DNA from: Hirudo medicinalis
Lineage: Eukaryota > Annelida > Clitellata > Hirudinida > Hirudinidae
DNA length: 54,820 nt
NCBI GenBank assembly: GCA_011800805.1
Contig: MPNW01000229.1
Coordinates: forward strand, 107,512-162,331
Direction: 5' to 3'
Positions 24,501 to 34,851 of this stretch are shown in pieces (the stretch's first letter is position 1; the number at the start of each line of letters is the position of its first letter). Under the pieces are notes generated by a model. It made no database searches. It saw only the letters and a program-made list of their open reading frames with translations, and was not told the DNA's origin. A program made the position numbers and the translations under genes.

Positions 24501-27500
24501 TTATTGCACTATGAATAATGTACCGATCGATTTGAAACGACCGTAAGGATTTGCACCCGACGCTCGTTGCAGGCCGTCATCCACTGGTCGACAAATAACA
24601 TTTTGGACTGGCTGACAGTTTCCAATTTGGTCCCATTCATAAAAATCTTTGAATCCTCAAAGGTTGATGGGCATACGTTGCATGGCATCACAGTTGAAAG
24701 TCTGAAGGTGAGTTCTTGAAATTTTTTACCTTTAAGCTTTCATCTACAAATTGATTTTCTGATTTTCTGTAGTATATTTTTTTGTGCATTTTGTGTATTT
24801 CACGGATTTTGAATGTGAAAGTTCAAAATCCTGAACTCGAAAACGTAACTCTGTGGTAAGAATTTTTTCATGGTTTCAGTATGCCAGGGAGCATGGAAAA
24901 ATTGCTTTCATCACTTGTGTGTCTGTGATTGATTACGCACTCCATTTTTCAGGGAATGAGGGTTCATGACTGCTTCGACCAAGAAGCCATTTTGAACGGC
25001 ATGCAACATTTGCTGGGAGTTAAAGAAAACATGGTGAGAAAACGAGACTTTCTTCATTTATTGACTCTTTTCGACCTTCAAGGTGGCTGTTGATTTTGCC
25101 CGAAGATTTTTTTGGCCGATCGACTTATCGTCTGCTGCTCGTTGCGCAGTTTGCTTTGAGTTTTGTCAACAGAGAATGTCAACTCTTTATAATTGGCAAT
25201 ATTCTTTTTGGGAATTACGTTCGTCGTTGACGCGACCATTAAGCCTGCATGGTTATTTCCTTGTTAAGGCTCGAACTTTGGTTTAGAAATCACTCTGGAT
25301 TTCTAATGCATTGAAATTGCAGTGGTTGCTTTAATAACATCCATTTGCCTTGGCAGTTTAGTCGCCAGCCAGTCTCGAGGTGTGTTTCATGCTCGTGATA
25401 TATTTCAATGTAATGTCGGTAAATGTCATTTGCAAGGAAGCCGTCGCAAATTGTACGCACTTGTCAGCAACTATTTGAGAAGTTTTTAATTACTAGCTTC
25501 CATGCATTCAGGAAATCTTGACGGCCAATGACGACGTCGTGCTCTGGCCGGACGGGTGCCAGTCATCCGATCATAACTTCTCCGAGTGCACCTTTTCCGC
25601 CATGCAGAGGTGTCACCTGTGCTGCCAGTCTTTCCTTGGGGTGCTTCACCAGGGTTTCCAATGCAGAGGTTGGTGTTGGCTCATGAATTCTCTTGCTGTG
25701 GTTGACAGTTACTGACACTTAAGAGGTCGTGTTGTAATGCCGATTGCCACTGCCAATGTTTTCAAAACGTGCGTTCTCATGAGCACACAGAGCGACAAAG
25801 CTGTGTTTACATCGAATCAGATCCAGGGTGGTGTTTTTCGCATCTTGGCAGACAGAAGCATAATGAGTGTTTCCTTCTGCTCTCAGATTGAAGCTTTTGA
25901 TGTTCTGAAGATTTTCAAGATTGCAAGGAGCTTTGTGAGCTTTGGATGTGCTGATGTTTTAAACACTCGCCATGGACATTTTCATGTTAAATCTTTTTTA
26001 AGATTTCGTACACTTCTTTTGAGTTTCTTTTGAGCTTGTTGTACTCTTCGCTAGGAGCAAATGAGATAGGGTCATAGCTGCTTAGCGTCAAAGTTAGGAC
26101 ACTCGACTGATTCAGTCATTCCTCACCTACAGCCAGAAGAATATAAAAGTCTAACAACTACTAATATTGTGCAGGGATAATTTTTAGATAAGTGATCAAA
26201 TATAAATTAGCTGCAGGAAAAGGTTAAATTTATTAAATCCACGATTCGTCCCAGCAGAATGTGGTTTGTGCTGCCACAAGAAGTGCTCTAAGGGAAACCT
26301 GCCAAAGTGTGACTCAAGCCTTCTGCTTCTGATTCGACAGAAAAACTTACTGACAACAGGTAAGTACGGGACATTCTGACAACAAGTGTTATTTCATAAC
26401 ATCGAATACGCTGCTTTTCACTTTTATGCCTTATCGGTTCAATTTGGATTGGTGCTATTAGGATTGGTGCGTCCAATGAGGCTGCTTCGTTTGGCCCGTA
26501 CCTTTTTGATGACAACTTATAAATAGAACGGACGTAACTCGGGCAGCCATATTGTATCGACAGTGCATCTTTTGGAGGACGTTGGGATGATCTTGCCATC
26601 CATCAAGATGTTTCGTTATATTTTTCATTAGGGTTCGCACTCGCATCTTGCTGCGTCATGTTTGTTGTGATGCATTTAGCTAAGCTAGATTCCAGATGAT
26701 GTACACGACTAAGTTCACAATAGAATCACTTCAAATAGTTGAAAATGAAAGTCAACTCGGGATGTGCATTAATGGCGAACATTTCAAAGTTTGGTGAATG
26801 TTTCCTCTTCAGAGATTTCACCTTCATTTTTGCCCCGTTCTTGTTGAACTTTACGTATGTTTTTGTTTTTAAATGAAAATTATTTGCCAATTCCATCGCC
26901 GAATGCGGTGTTTTTGAGCTTTAAGTCTTGAAGAATTTTGATCGAAGAAGCGAATCTTAACAAATCCGTCACGAATTTAACACAGCGTGACGCACCTGAA
27001 GGAGCACGATAATGACTATCGTTCGGCTCAAGTTTATTGCAACCAATTTTTTTTGGTTCTTTGATGCATTAATTTGATTTATTTTTGCAGACTTCTTTTT
27101 TGCTACTCCACTCTGCGAACAGTTCAAGGTTTCGAGCAGTGAAGGAGCACCCCCTCCCATCCTGAACTGCATCACGGAATTGGAAAGACGTGCCAAGGAT
27201 GCGGGTAAAGCCTTATTTATTTTCGAGCTTGTTCGGATGGTCGTGGATATCTAGAATCTGGATTCGATCTCCGTAAATTTAAATATAAATTTAAATTTTC
27301 TTTCCAAGGTTCCAATCTTCTCGAGGCTTACAAGGAATCTTCGTCTCCTCAAAACCTCAACCTGTTGAAGATGCAACTTGCAACATGTGGTTCGTGTCGT
27401 CGACGACGCATTTCTTTCGAACGTTTAATTGCAGTTCGTGAGCTTTGTTGCGTTCTGTTCTCGTGCGAGCTTGTCTTCTCGTGCTGCTTCTCGTTATCAT

Positions 27501-30500
27501 TGTAATAGAAAATCTTCTTTTGGCTGCTGGCGTCGAGGTACGAGGTGCAAATCTTTTGTTGCCGATGATGCTATTTCGAGCCCAAGCTGAGTAAATGTTT
27601 GCAGAGTCGAAGAATCACGAGTGTACCACAAGTGATGCTCTTCGTTTTAGGATTCAGTTGGTCGAACTTGGAAGACAAGTTCAGCGATGCGTGCGTCGCA
27701 GGTGCACTGAGGCGACTCCTCTTCGAACTTCCCAATCCTGTCGTGCCCACTGAGTTCTATTCCGTCTTCATCAATGCAGCAAGTAAGCTGGAACTGTTCT
27801 TAATCAGGGATTCTCTTAAGTCCTAAGTTAAGTAATAACTAAGAATAAATATTGAAAGTGAGCATTAAAGCTCCTGAATCAAGGTAGTAAGAACTTAAAC
27901 CAACTTTTGGCAAATGTTGACTCTTTTTGAAGTTTTAAAAAGAATTCCAAAAACTCCAGAAATAAACGACGACCAACTGTGCAAGAAGGTCCTGCTCGAG
28001 TTGGTGGACAAGCTGCCGGACCACCACAGGAGCGTCCTCAGGTGCGTCGTGTGCCACCTGTCGAGGGTCTGCCAGCTGCACATCTCTGGCAACCAGGAGG
28101 AGGTCATCATCAAGCTGTGTCAGTCCTTTTGCCACACGCTCATCAGACCGACCTGGGAGAACATCGTGTAAGAGAACCGTTTTCTGTGGTTGTTGACGAC
28201 AGAAATGTAATTAATAAAAATAATTTTTAACTGATTTGCAATTAAGCTTTTTAAGCTTAAGATGTGGATGAATGTCAACTGTTAAAGTTTTCATTGGCTT
28301 ATTTTCCCTCTCGTTTCCTTATGGTTATGCTCAACTTGATATACCTCCTTCTGGACAGTGCCCAAGATGTTGTGTGATTTATTGAAAAGGGATCCTTTTG
28401 GCTAATGTTCAGACTTTTGATGCTGTATGTAATCATACATTTGTGATCCAATACCAAACATCAACGACGTGTTCCTAATGTCCGAGGTGTATGAATTTGA
28501 TCGTCCACTCATCCTAATCACGATCATAATCATAATCACTTATTCCACTGTTATCATGCCCACTCGTGCAGGGATCTTATTGGCAACACAGAGAGTCACC
28601 TGAGACTGATCCAGATATTGATCAAGAGCGAACTGTGGAAGGGCGAAGTTCCGCAACCCCTCACCAGCCCAGGTCGGTCGGTCGATTGGTCTTTTTGGTT
28701 GTTTGTTTCCTGCTGATTGAAAGACCTGGTTGATGATTCATTACCATTTATTATAGTTATTCTTATTATCATTAATTGTAAGTTGTTGTTTAAATAATAA
28801 TTTATATTGCACACTGATCGGGGGCATTCTTAACTTCCAGGAATTCCACCTCGGCTTCCTCTTCAGAGATCTGAAACACGTAAATCCGTTCGACCGGATC
28901 TGCTGTCCTTTCCAACCCCTCCTCCACGTGAATCCGTGGATTCTCCCACCTTGAAAGAATCTCATCTGTGGTCTGCTGTAACTTCGCCTACAAAGCAAAC
29001 ATCTGACCAGAAGACCGACTCTTCTGAAACGATTCATCCTTCGCCTTCGTCCTCGTCTCTCGGCACGAAAGGTCAAAGTGCGGTCCTGTCTCCGACATTT
29101 ACTTCCAGGTCGAGTCTCTCCAGGAAGTTTTCCGTTCCTTCGTCGAACGCCCTCGAAAATCAAGAATGGTACTGGGGAGACATAAGCAGGTCTGACAGAT
29201 TGAGTCTGCTTTGTTTTTATTATTATCTTTATTATTTTATCATTATTAACTCAGTCAATCAAGTGCACTCAGATATCACTTGTTGAAGTTTTTAGTTGTT
29301 CATTATTTGGGGTTTGACAACTTGTGATTTTGATCTTGGCAGGGAAGAAGCCCAGGAACTACTGAGAGACACAGTCGATGGAACATTTTTGGTCAGGGAT
29401 GCCTCTTCCAAAAGCAAAGACCACGAGGGCAAAAGTTACACGCTGACTCTGAGGTGTGGGGGATCCAATAAACTCATAAAAATCTACGAATTGGTTAGCT
29501 TCCATCGCGTGTTTTGGACATGTTTTCGTCGAGCGAGCATTTCTTCAAATGTTTCTTCCTTCGTTTTGCAGGGCGGAATGTTCGGCTTCACGAATCCGTT
29601 CGTGTTCTCCTCGGTCGTGGAATTGATAAAGTTCTACCAGAGCAACTCCATGTCCTGCTACAACAGCTCCCTCAACACCACTCTCCTTTACCCCGTCGTC
29701 AAACACCAGAGGGTCGGTGATCATCGTCGTCCGAGTCCATTGCATAGGGAAGGGGAGATGATTGGAAATGTTTTCGTTCCAGGATTACGAGGTTTCGGAG
29801 TCCGACGTGGAGTCCATCAAGTCGCGCTTCGTCGACGTCCATCGCGAGTGCATGAAGAAGACGCTCGAGTTCGAGGGGATGCTCAGTCAACACAATCACG
29901 TCACGCACGTCAGTTTCCTTTCGCATTTTGACCGGACTTTCGAACGAACGGCATTTGTTGTTTCGTTTATTTGCCGCTCGATTCGTCCTTCGTCGAATTG
30001 CCGTTTATTTGGATTCTTATTTACGTTTTAAAATATTATGATATTGTAATTATACTTTCTAACTTTGATGAGAGGATTTTGAAATTACGAGTTAATGAGG
30101 TGGTAAAAGTGACAGTCATCGTTACATGTCGCGTTTGCAACCCGGCCTTACTCATACACTTTCTCGTCATTAGCATTTTCCTGTAAAGTGATAAATATCT
30201 GTGAATAACACGTAGATGATAGAAAAATTTGAGAAAAAGGAAAAAAAAACACTATTTGATAAAGAAATGATTCAGAAGAAATGAGTAACTTGCATTTGGT
30301 GTATTTTTTAGTGTCTTTTTTTATGGCACTTCACAGGAACTTCAGATGAAGCATTTCGCTTTGGATGCGTTCAGAGAAACTCTCGACATGTTTGAAGAGC
30401 AGTTGAAACTCCAAAACACCATCTGTTCTGAGTCAACTACTCAGGAGAACCCCAGGTTCCTGGTCTTTTTATGATGACTTTTTGAATTTTTGTCCTGAGA

Positions 30501-32098
30501 TATCATAAACACTCGAAAGTGCCACTTCGTTGATGGCTCGGAACTTTTGCTTTGAACGTTAAATGTGTAATCGTTATTATTTATTTCCACCATTTAGATT
30601 ACATTATCTCCGACATAAATCACCATTCGTTTTTGTACGATCCCTTCTTCCTCTCAGGATAAAAGACAACCTGGAGCTGATGAAAGTGCGCATGACCCTG
30701 ATCAAGAACAACAAGAGCGAACTCGAGAGCGAAATCGAGGAGCAGGGCAACTTCAACCAGACCCTCCTGTCCTCGATGAACTCTCTGAAGCCCGAAATTA
30801 AAAGGTTGCAGAAGCTGCGAGACCAGTTGAGGAAGTACGCACGAAGGAATTCATGTTTTCGTGTCCGAATAGATAGATGTCCATTCGATGCTGTTTTAAA
30901 ATGTTTGGATGTTAAATGCTTTTTAATCTCAATTATTTATTCAACCACTAAGATTGGTTCGTTCTTGTGATTGATGTTTTCAAAGCCGAATACAGATGTT
31001 TTTAATAATAATAATAATAATAATAGTAATAATAATAATAATTCTCAAGCATCTTCATGTTATTTGAACTAACAAAATAATTTTATGATGTGAAGCCTAG
31101 GATCGTTTGTTCAACTGTTTAAAGTTGAAATAATTTCCAGATGGCTGGTAGGCAAAGGAGAGAGCAACCAGCAGCTGGAATCTCTCCTTGAAAGAAGCAG
31201 CCAGCCTGGCACGGACGTCCTCAACTCGTCTGGGTCGCTTCAGTCGAGTCTAGGCTCGAAAGAGTCGAGCATCCTGAGATCCAAACACGCGTCTACGTTT
31301 GCCGGTCCTTCCCAAATTCCCGAATCGCTCGTCGAAACCGGTTCCCGATCCTCGGTGCCGAATCCTTCTCGGGGTTCCGCGAGCTCGAGCCAGGGGAACT
31401 ACCATTCCATGGCGGTGGAGCCCCACCGTGACGAGCAGTCTTGGCTGGTCCAGTGCGGAAGAGAAGTGGCCGAACGGATGCTGTCCCTCAGGGTCGACGG
31501 GACCTTCCTCATCAGGCCCAGCAGCACCGGGGGACATGCATTGTCCGTCGTGTGAGTGCGCGCCCGTCATTTCAAAACATGCCCTATCGATCAATGGCTC
31601 TTTTGATGATGACTTAATCGTTATAATTAACACTTAGTGAGAATTAATGCTAATAATAATACTCATGTTTGTTTTTAGCCAATATTTTGAGTGCCTCGTG
31701 CATCTGAATAGGATGCGAAGGCACTTTTTAGTCATTCAACCATTTATGTAGCGGTCACGTAGAACGACACGTTACGTCATGCAGGAATGCAGGGCATTCG
31801 GCCAACCTGCATGCATTATTGTTTATTAATAACGATGACGTAATAACTCGATGCAATAACTGCGATAATCATTCGCAGAGCAAACGGACAGGTCTGCCAC
31901 TGCATGATTTTGAACAAGGACGGACGGTTCGGCTTTGCCGGACCCTACATCGTCCACAAGACCCTCAAGGATCTGGTCCTTCATTACAAAGACAACACTC
32001 TAGCGGACCACAACTCGCTCCTCGAAACCACCCTCAAGTACCCTGTCAACTCCGGCGAACCGCCACCTCCGTACGCGTCGACGATCAATGAGAGCTAG
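14626..32098 (+). CDS. PIK3R1: Phosphoinositide 3-kinase regulatory subunit (p85 type) with C1-SAM-C1 insertion
   Basis: Adaptor that binds the p110 catalytic subunit and recruits it to phosphotyrosine receptors. Exons: 14626-14764, 15010-15132, 15573-15887, 16953-17176, 17455-17623, 19401-19463, 19532-19579, 20937-21055, 24573-24707, 24953-25033, 25512-25668, 26258-26359, 27091-27204, 27309-27389, 27651-27782, 27933-28167 (or from 27960), 28572-28672, 28841-29189, 29343-29493, 29572-29712, 29783-29908, 30337-30455, 30658-30834, 31141-31551, 31879-32098; every junction keeps phase, giving about 1,343 residues (human p85alpha 724). Domains: SH3 about 5-70; unrecognised about 88-323; C1 about 329-378; SAM about 402-470; C1 493-542; RhoGAP/BH about 559-779; Pro/Ser linker; nSH2 about 886-993 ([15 protein letters not shown]); iSH2 coiled coil about 994-1150 (MNSLKPE matches human MNSIKPD); cSH2 about 1234-1326 (FLIRPSS); C-terminal PPPPY. 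The RhoGAP Arg-finger position reads AYKESSS against human LYRTQSSS. The C-terminal half is certain; the N-terminal joining is inferred from phase. Confidence 0.9.
15426..15520. repeat. (ATT)n microsatellite in PI3K subunit intron 2
   Basis: Imperfect ATT array with GTT interruptions, ending about 50 bases before the acceptor of the third exon. Confidence 0.95.
18664..19208 (+). mobile_element. Degenerate CR1/L2-type LINE 3' end
   Basis: Translated pieces match the end of the reverse-transcriptase ORF of CR1/L2-like non-LTR elements: [15 protein letters not shown] near 18690-18740, a P.WLP-like block near 18850, and [16 protein letters not shown] at about 19079-19127. Frameshifts and stops separate them, so the copy is dead. 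It ends with ATAAACGAAC followed by (TTA)n, a simple-repeat tail. It lies in sense orientation inside the p85 intron just upstream of the first C1 exon. Confidence 0.75.
22245..22396 (-). mobile_element. tRNA-derived SINE (copy 2)
   Basis: On the minus strand a roughly 78-base tRNA-like head: terminal GTGCCCCCGC pairs with GCGGGAGCAC (one mismatch), with a perfect T-arm ACGGG-TTCGAGT-CCCGT. It continues into a non-tRNA body (GTCCTAATAGCCC, GGGTAGCCGGCTG) and a tail GGACGTAAATAATAC. The acceptor-like stem is longer than in a real tRNA and the A box is not convincing, so it is a retroposon rather than a functional tRNA gene. Located in the p85 intron before the SAM exons. Confidence 0.72.
31002..31043. 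repeat. (AAT)n microsatellite in PI3K subunit intron
   Basis: Short AAT array between the last iSH2 exon and the exon that starts cSH2. Confidence 0.9.
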
Positions 32099-32483
32099 AA
32101 CGACGGTCGATGGCTTTGTCACCCTTTTATACCAGGAAATGTTCTTACCGCTTGACCGAGGGTGGTCCGAGTTGTCCCCGAGGACGGGTCGGACGAAGAC
32201 CCCCGAATCTTGTTTAGAGATATTTTGTCGAGGCATTACCCAGCAGCAGTGGATACTGAAATTGCTTGTTATTCTGACATGTGATTTGTTATTCTCTTTC
32301 GTTACGGATGTTGATGATGAAGAGGAAGTTGGTGACGACGACGATGCTAATGATGATGATCATCATCATCATGAAAGTCGTGTAAAATCTACTTCGAACT
32401 AAAAATCTTGTAAACTTCATCTGATCAGTGTCTTGTTTCTTCTCTTTCTGTGAATTTGGAATCATTGGCAAGCATTTCTATTT

Positions 32484-32489
32484 AATAAA
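32484..32489 (+). promoter_or_regulatory. AATAAA poly(A) signal of PI3K subunit gene
   Basis: AATAAA 386 bases after TAG 32096-32098. The intervening 3' UTR carries a short GAT/CAT trinucleotide tract (about 32310-32375). Confidence 0.6.
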
Positions 32490-32872
32490 GAGCAGTATTC
32501 CAACCGTGGTGTTCGCGACTAAACAAACTCCATGATTTGTCATGGCAGCCAGACTCGTGTAATTCCAGGCAAAGGTAGAGATTTTTGTGTATCGCGTGCC
32601 AGTCCATTTATTTGTGCGGTGACGCCGAAGCAGTCAGCGACTGAAGGAAGCAGGTAGGTGAGGCGCTAATGATGAGGTCTTGGTAATGATGCTCGGCTTG
32701 TTTTGAAGATCCAATTACGGCCAAGTCGCTGATTGCAGGTAATATAGCCGCGGGGATCTATATTTTCTCGTGCATGCAAGCTTTTAGGGGCTCTCTAGGA
32801 TCACTCCAGGTGATTGCTGCTTCTGTTTACCTGGTCGTAAGCTGATTAGGCTTGCATTTCATCTGGAAATGA

Positions 32873-34596
32873 ATGGACGTCAGGAGTCGAGCGTCAAACG
32901 AGTTGAAATTGGCGGGAGATTTTAAGCAAGTCCACAAAGGAAAGAGGTTTGCAACTAACCTATTGTTTTAACTGTAAGATGACGCTTGCCAAGAGAGCAC
33001 TTATAGCCGTGTCTGATTGCATTCATGATAAATCCGCCTTTATGAAATTTAACTTTAGCGTATATAATTTAATATGTACTAGTAAGCGAAATTCTATTTT
33101 TGGAGATGTTTTCACAGGTCGAGCAGCCAATTTAACGGAGAGTTTTACTTTTCGGCTCTCAGATCCCAGGGTTCGGATTTCAATGCATCCGAAAGAAGAA
33201 TTCAATCCAGATTTCTCAAAAGTGAGTTTGAAGGAGAATTCGAAGACTTGTCACTAATTAACCATCTTCTAAAGTCTAATTTGGTGTTCAGACAACCCGC
33301 AGATTATTGTCAGCGGTTCTTCTGCTTTGTTACAAGAAACCAGCAAGAAGGATACCGACAACTTTCAGGTTTTATGGTTTCACTTTGAGTGAGCTTGAAC
33401 TTCTTGTGACAATTTTAAATGGATTTGACAGGATCCAGAAAATTCATTGAAACCCTCAAGTTCTAAGCTTCGCTTTCAAGAAGTTCGCAAAAAACCTTCT
33501 CCACATCGCCTAAATACATGTGATCCGAATATCTTGCCTTCCAACGGTAAAAAAGATTCCAGTCCTTCAAATAAAACAACTGAACTTCTCTCAAACAAAG
33601 GAACTGCTACTGCTTCAGAAGGTAATTCATCAGGGTCAAGAGAAGTAAAGCATTACCCCAAGATTTGGCAAAAAGCTGAGCAGAGTTTAGCCCAAAATAC
33701 TAGTAATCTATTCAACAAAATGGCGAAACAGACTCTAAAGAATCAAGGTAATTAGAAACATTCCCCAGATTAAATAGCCAGTTAATTTACTTATAAATGT
33801 ATAGTTTCAGGTCAACAAGCAAACACTCAAGCAGGTTTTCCATATGCCGATCCACTACAGGGAGCAAGCGTCAAATTCATGCAGAGAATCTCTGAAATAT
33901 CCTCTCAGGAGGCGGAAACCAAAAAATGGGAGCAGGGCGCGGCAAAGTGGCGGAGGAAAAACTGAATGTTGTCGCCAATTTATTAATTTACAAGTTTTTT
34001 CAATAACCTTGATAATATACTTATAGGAACCTGGCGCAGTCAATGATAGTCAAATTTGTAGCCTCGCCAGAGTTTTCATTTCCTGTTTGCTGTTTGTCTA
34101 TAAGTTTTGAAGCAAATTGGAGCCTGAGTCAAAGTGGCTGGATTCCAGAAACAAAACTAGGAGATTTTTTTTGTAAAATTGACTTTAATAGAAATTTATT
34201 CTTTACATTAGAACCTCATGCCTCGATTTTGATTAATTCAATTATCTCAGCAATTATTTTAATCGATTCTCTAATAACTGCGTGCTGTTTCCATAAATTA
34301 ATAACAGATTGTTGCGTACAGAGAGGCCTTTCAGACGTCGTGAGATTATTACCGAGTCGTGATTTCTCACTGTTTCCGAAGCTATTCCATCTGTCAACTA
34401 CTTTTTTTTGTCATGATTGCTTCATTAAAGAGTACGGAATAAATCATTATAATGTATTACTTAACCTAAGCTTAGTAGATAATTAAGTTTGGTTAATCAA
34501 TTAAACAGACTTGATGAGGGAAGCTTCAATCGACGTGAAATTAAATTAACACAAGAAGGCGAAATTGCCAAGATTGAGGGTAAAAATATTTGTTGA
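32873..34596 (+). CDS. Ser/Lys-rich orphan protein, six exons (unrecognised)
   Basis: Phase-consistent exons 32873-32946, 33118-33221, 33292-33368, 33432-33747, 33811-33946 and 34509-34596 give 264 residues; if the weak AAA|GTGGCG donor at 33947 is not used, the protein stops at TGA 33963-33965 (241 residues). I do not recognise it. Seen: start MDVRSRASNELKLAG; basic KQVHKGKR; a Ser/Asn-rich middle; HYPKIWQKAEQSLAQN; then FMQRISEISSQEAETKKWEQ, a likely amphipathic helix; and a charged C-terminal segment (NRREIKLTQEGEIAKIEG). No signal peptide, membrane helix or zinc motif. It sits between the PI3K subunit gene and calnexin on the same strand with very short gaps. The first exon is the least certain, chosen because ATG 32873 gives the only phase that joins exon 2. 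Confidence 0.55.
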
Positions 34597-34742
34597 AAAG
34601 TACGAATCGACGAGAATTCTTATTTTGGTCGGTAATTATTTATTAAAAACTTTGAAAGCCACGAAGAAATACACAAAATGCCAATTAAGTTTTGTCAGCA
34701 ATTATTGATAAACAATCCAGCAATTATAAACTATTACTGTAT

Positions 34743-34748
34743 AATAAA
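34743..34748 (+). promoter_or_regulatory. AATAAA poly(A) signal of orphan gene
   Basis: AATAAA (a second follows at about 34756) roughly 150 bases after the last possible stop of the orphan gene and only about 105 bases before the calnexin start codon. Confidence 0.45.
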
Positions 34749-34851
34749 TACTGTTAATAAATGTAGCTTTAAATAGAATCGTAATTCTGGAAAGAGCGAT
34801 AATAACATTTTGTTTTCTGCTACATCGGGTGTGTTTCTCCCTCAACTTGGA

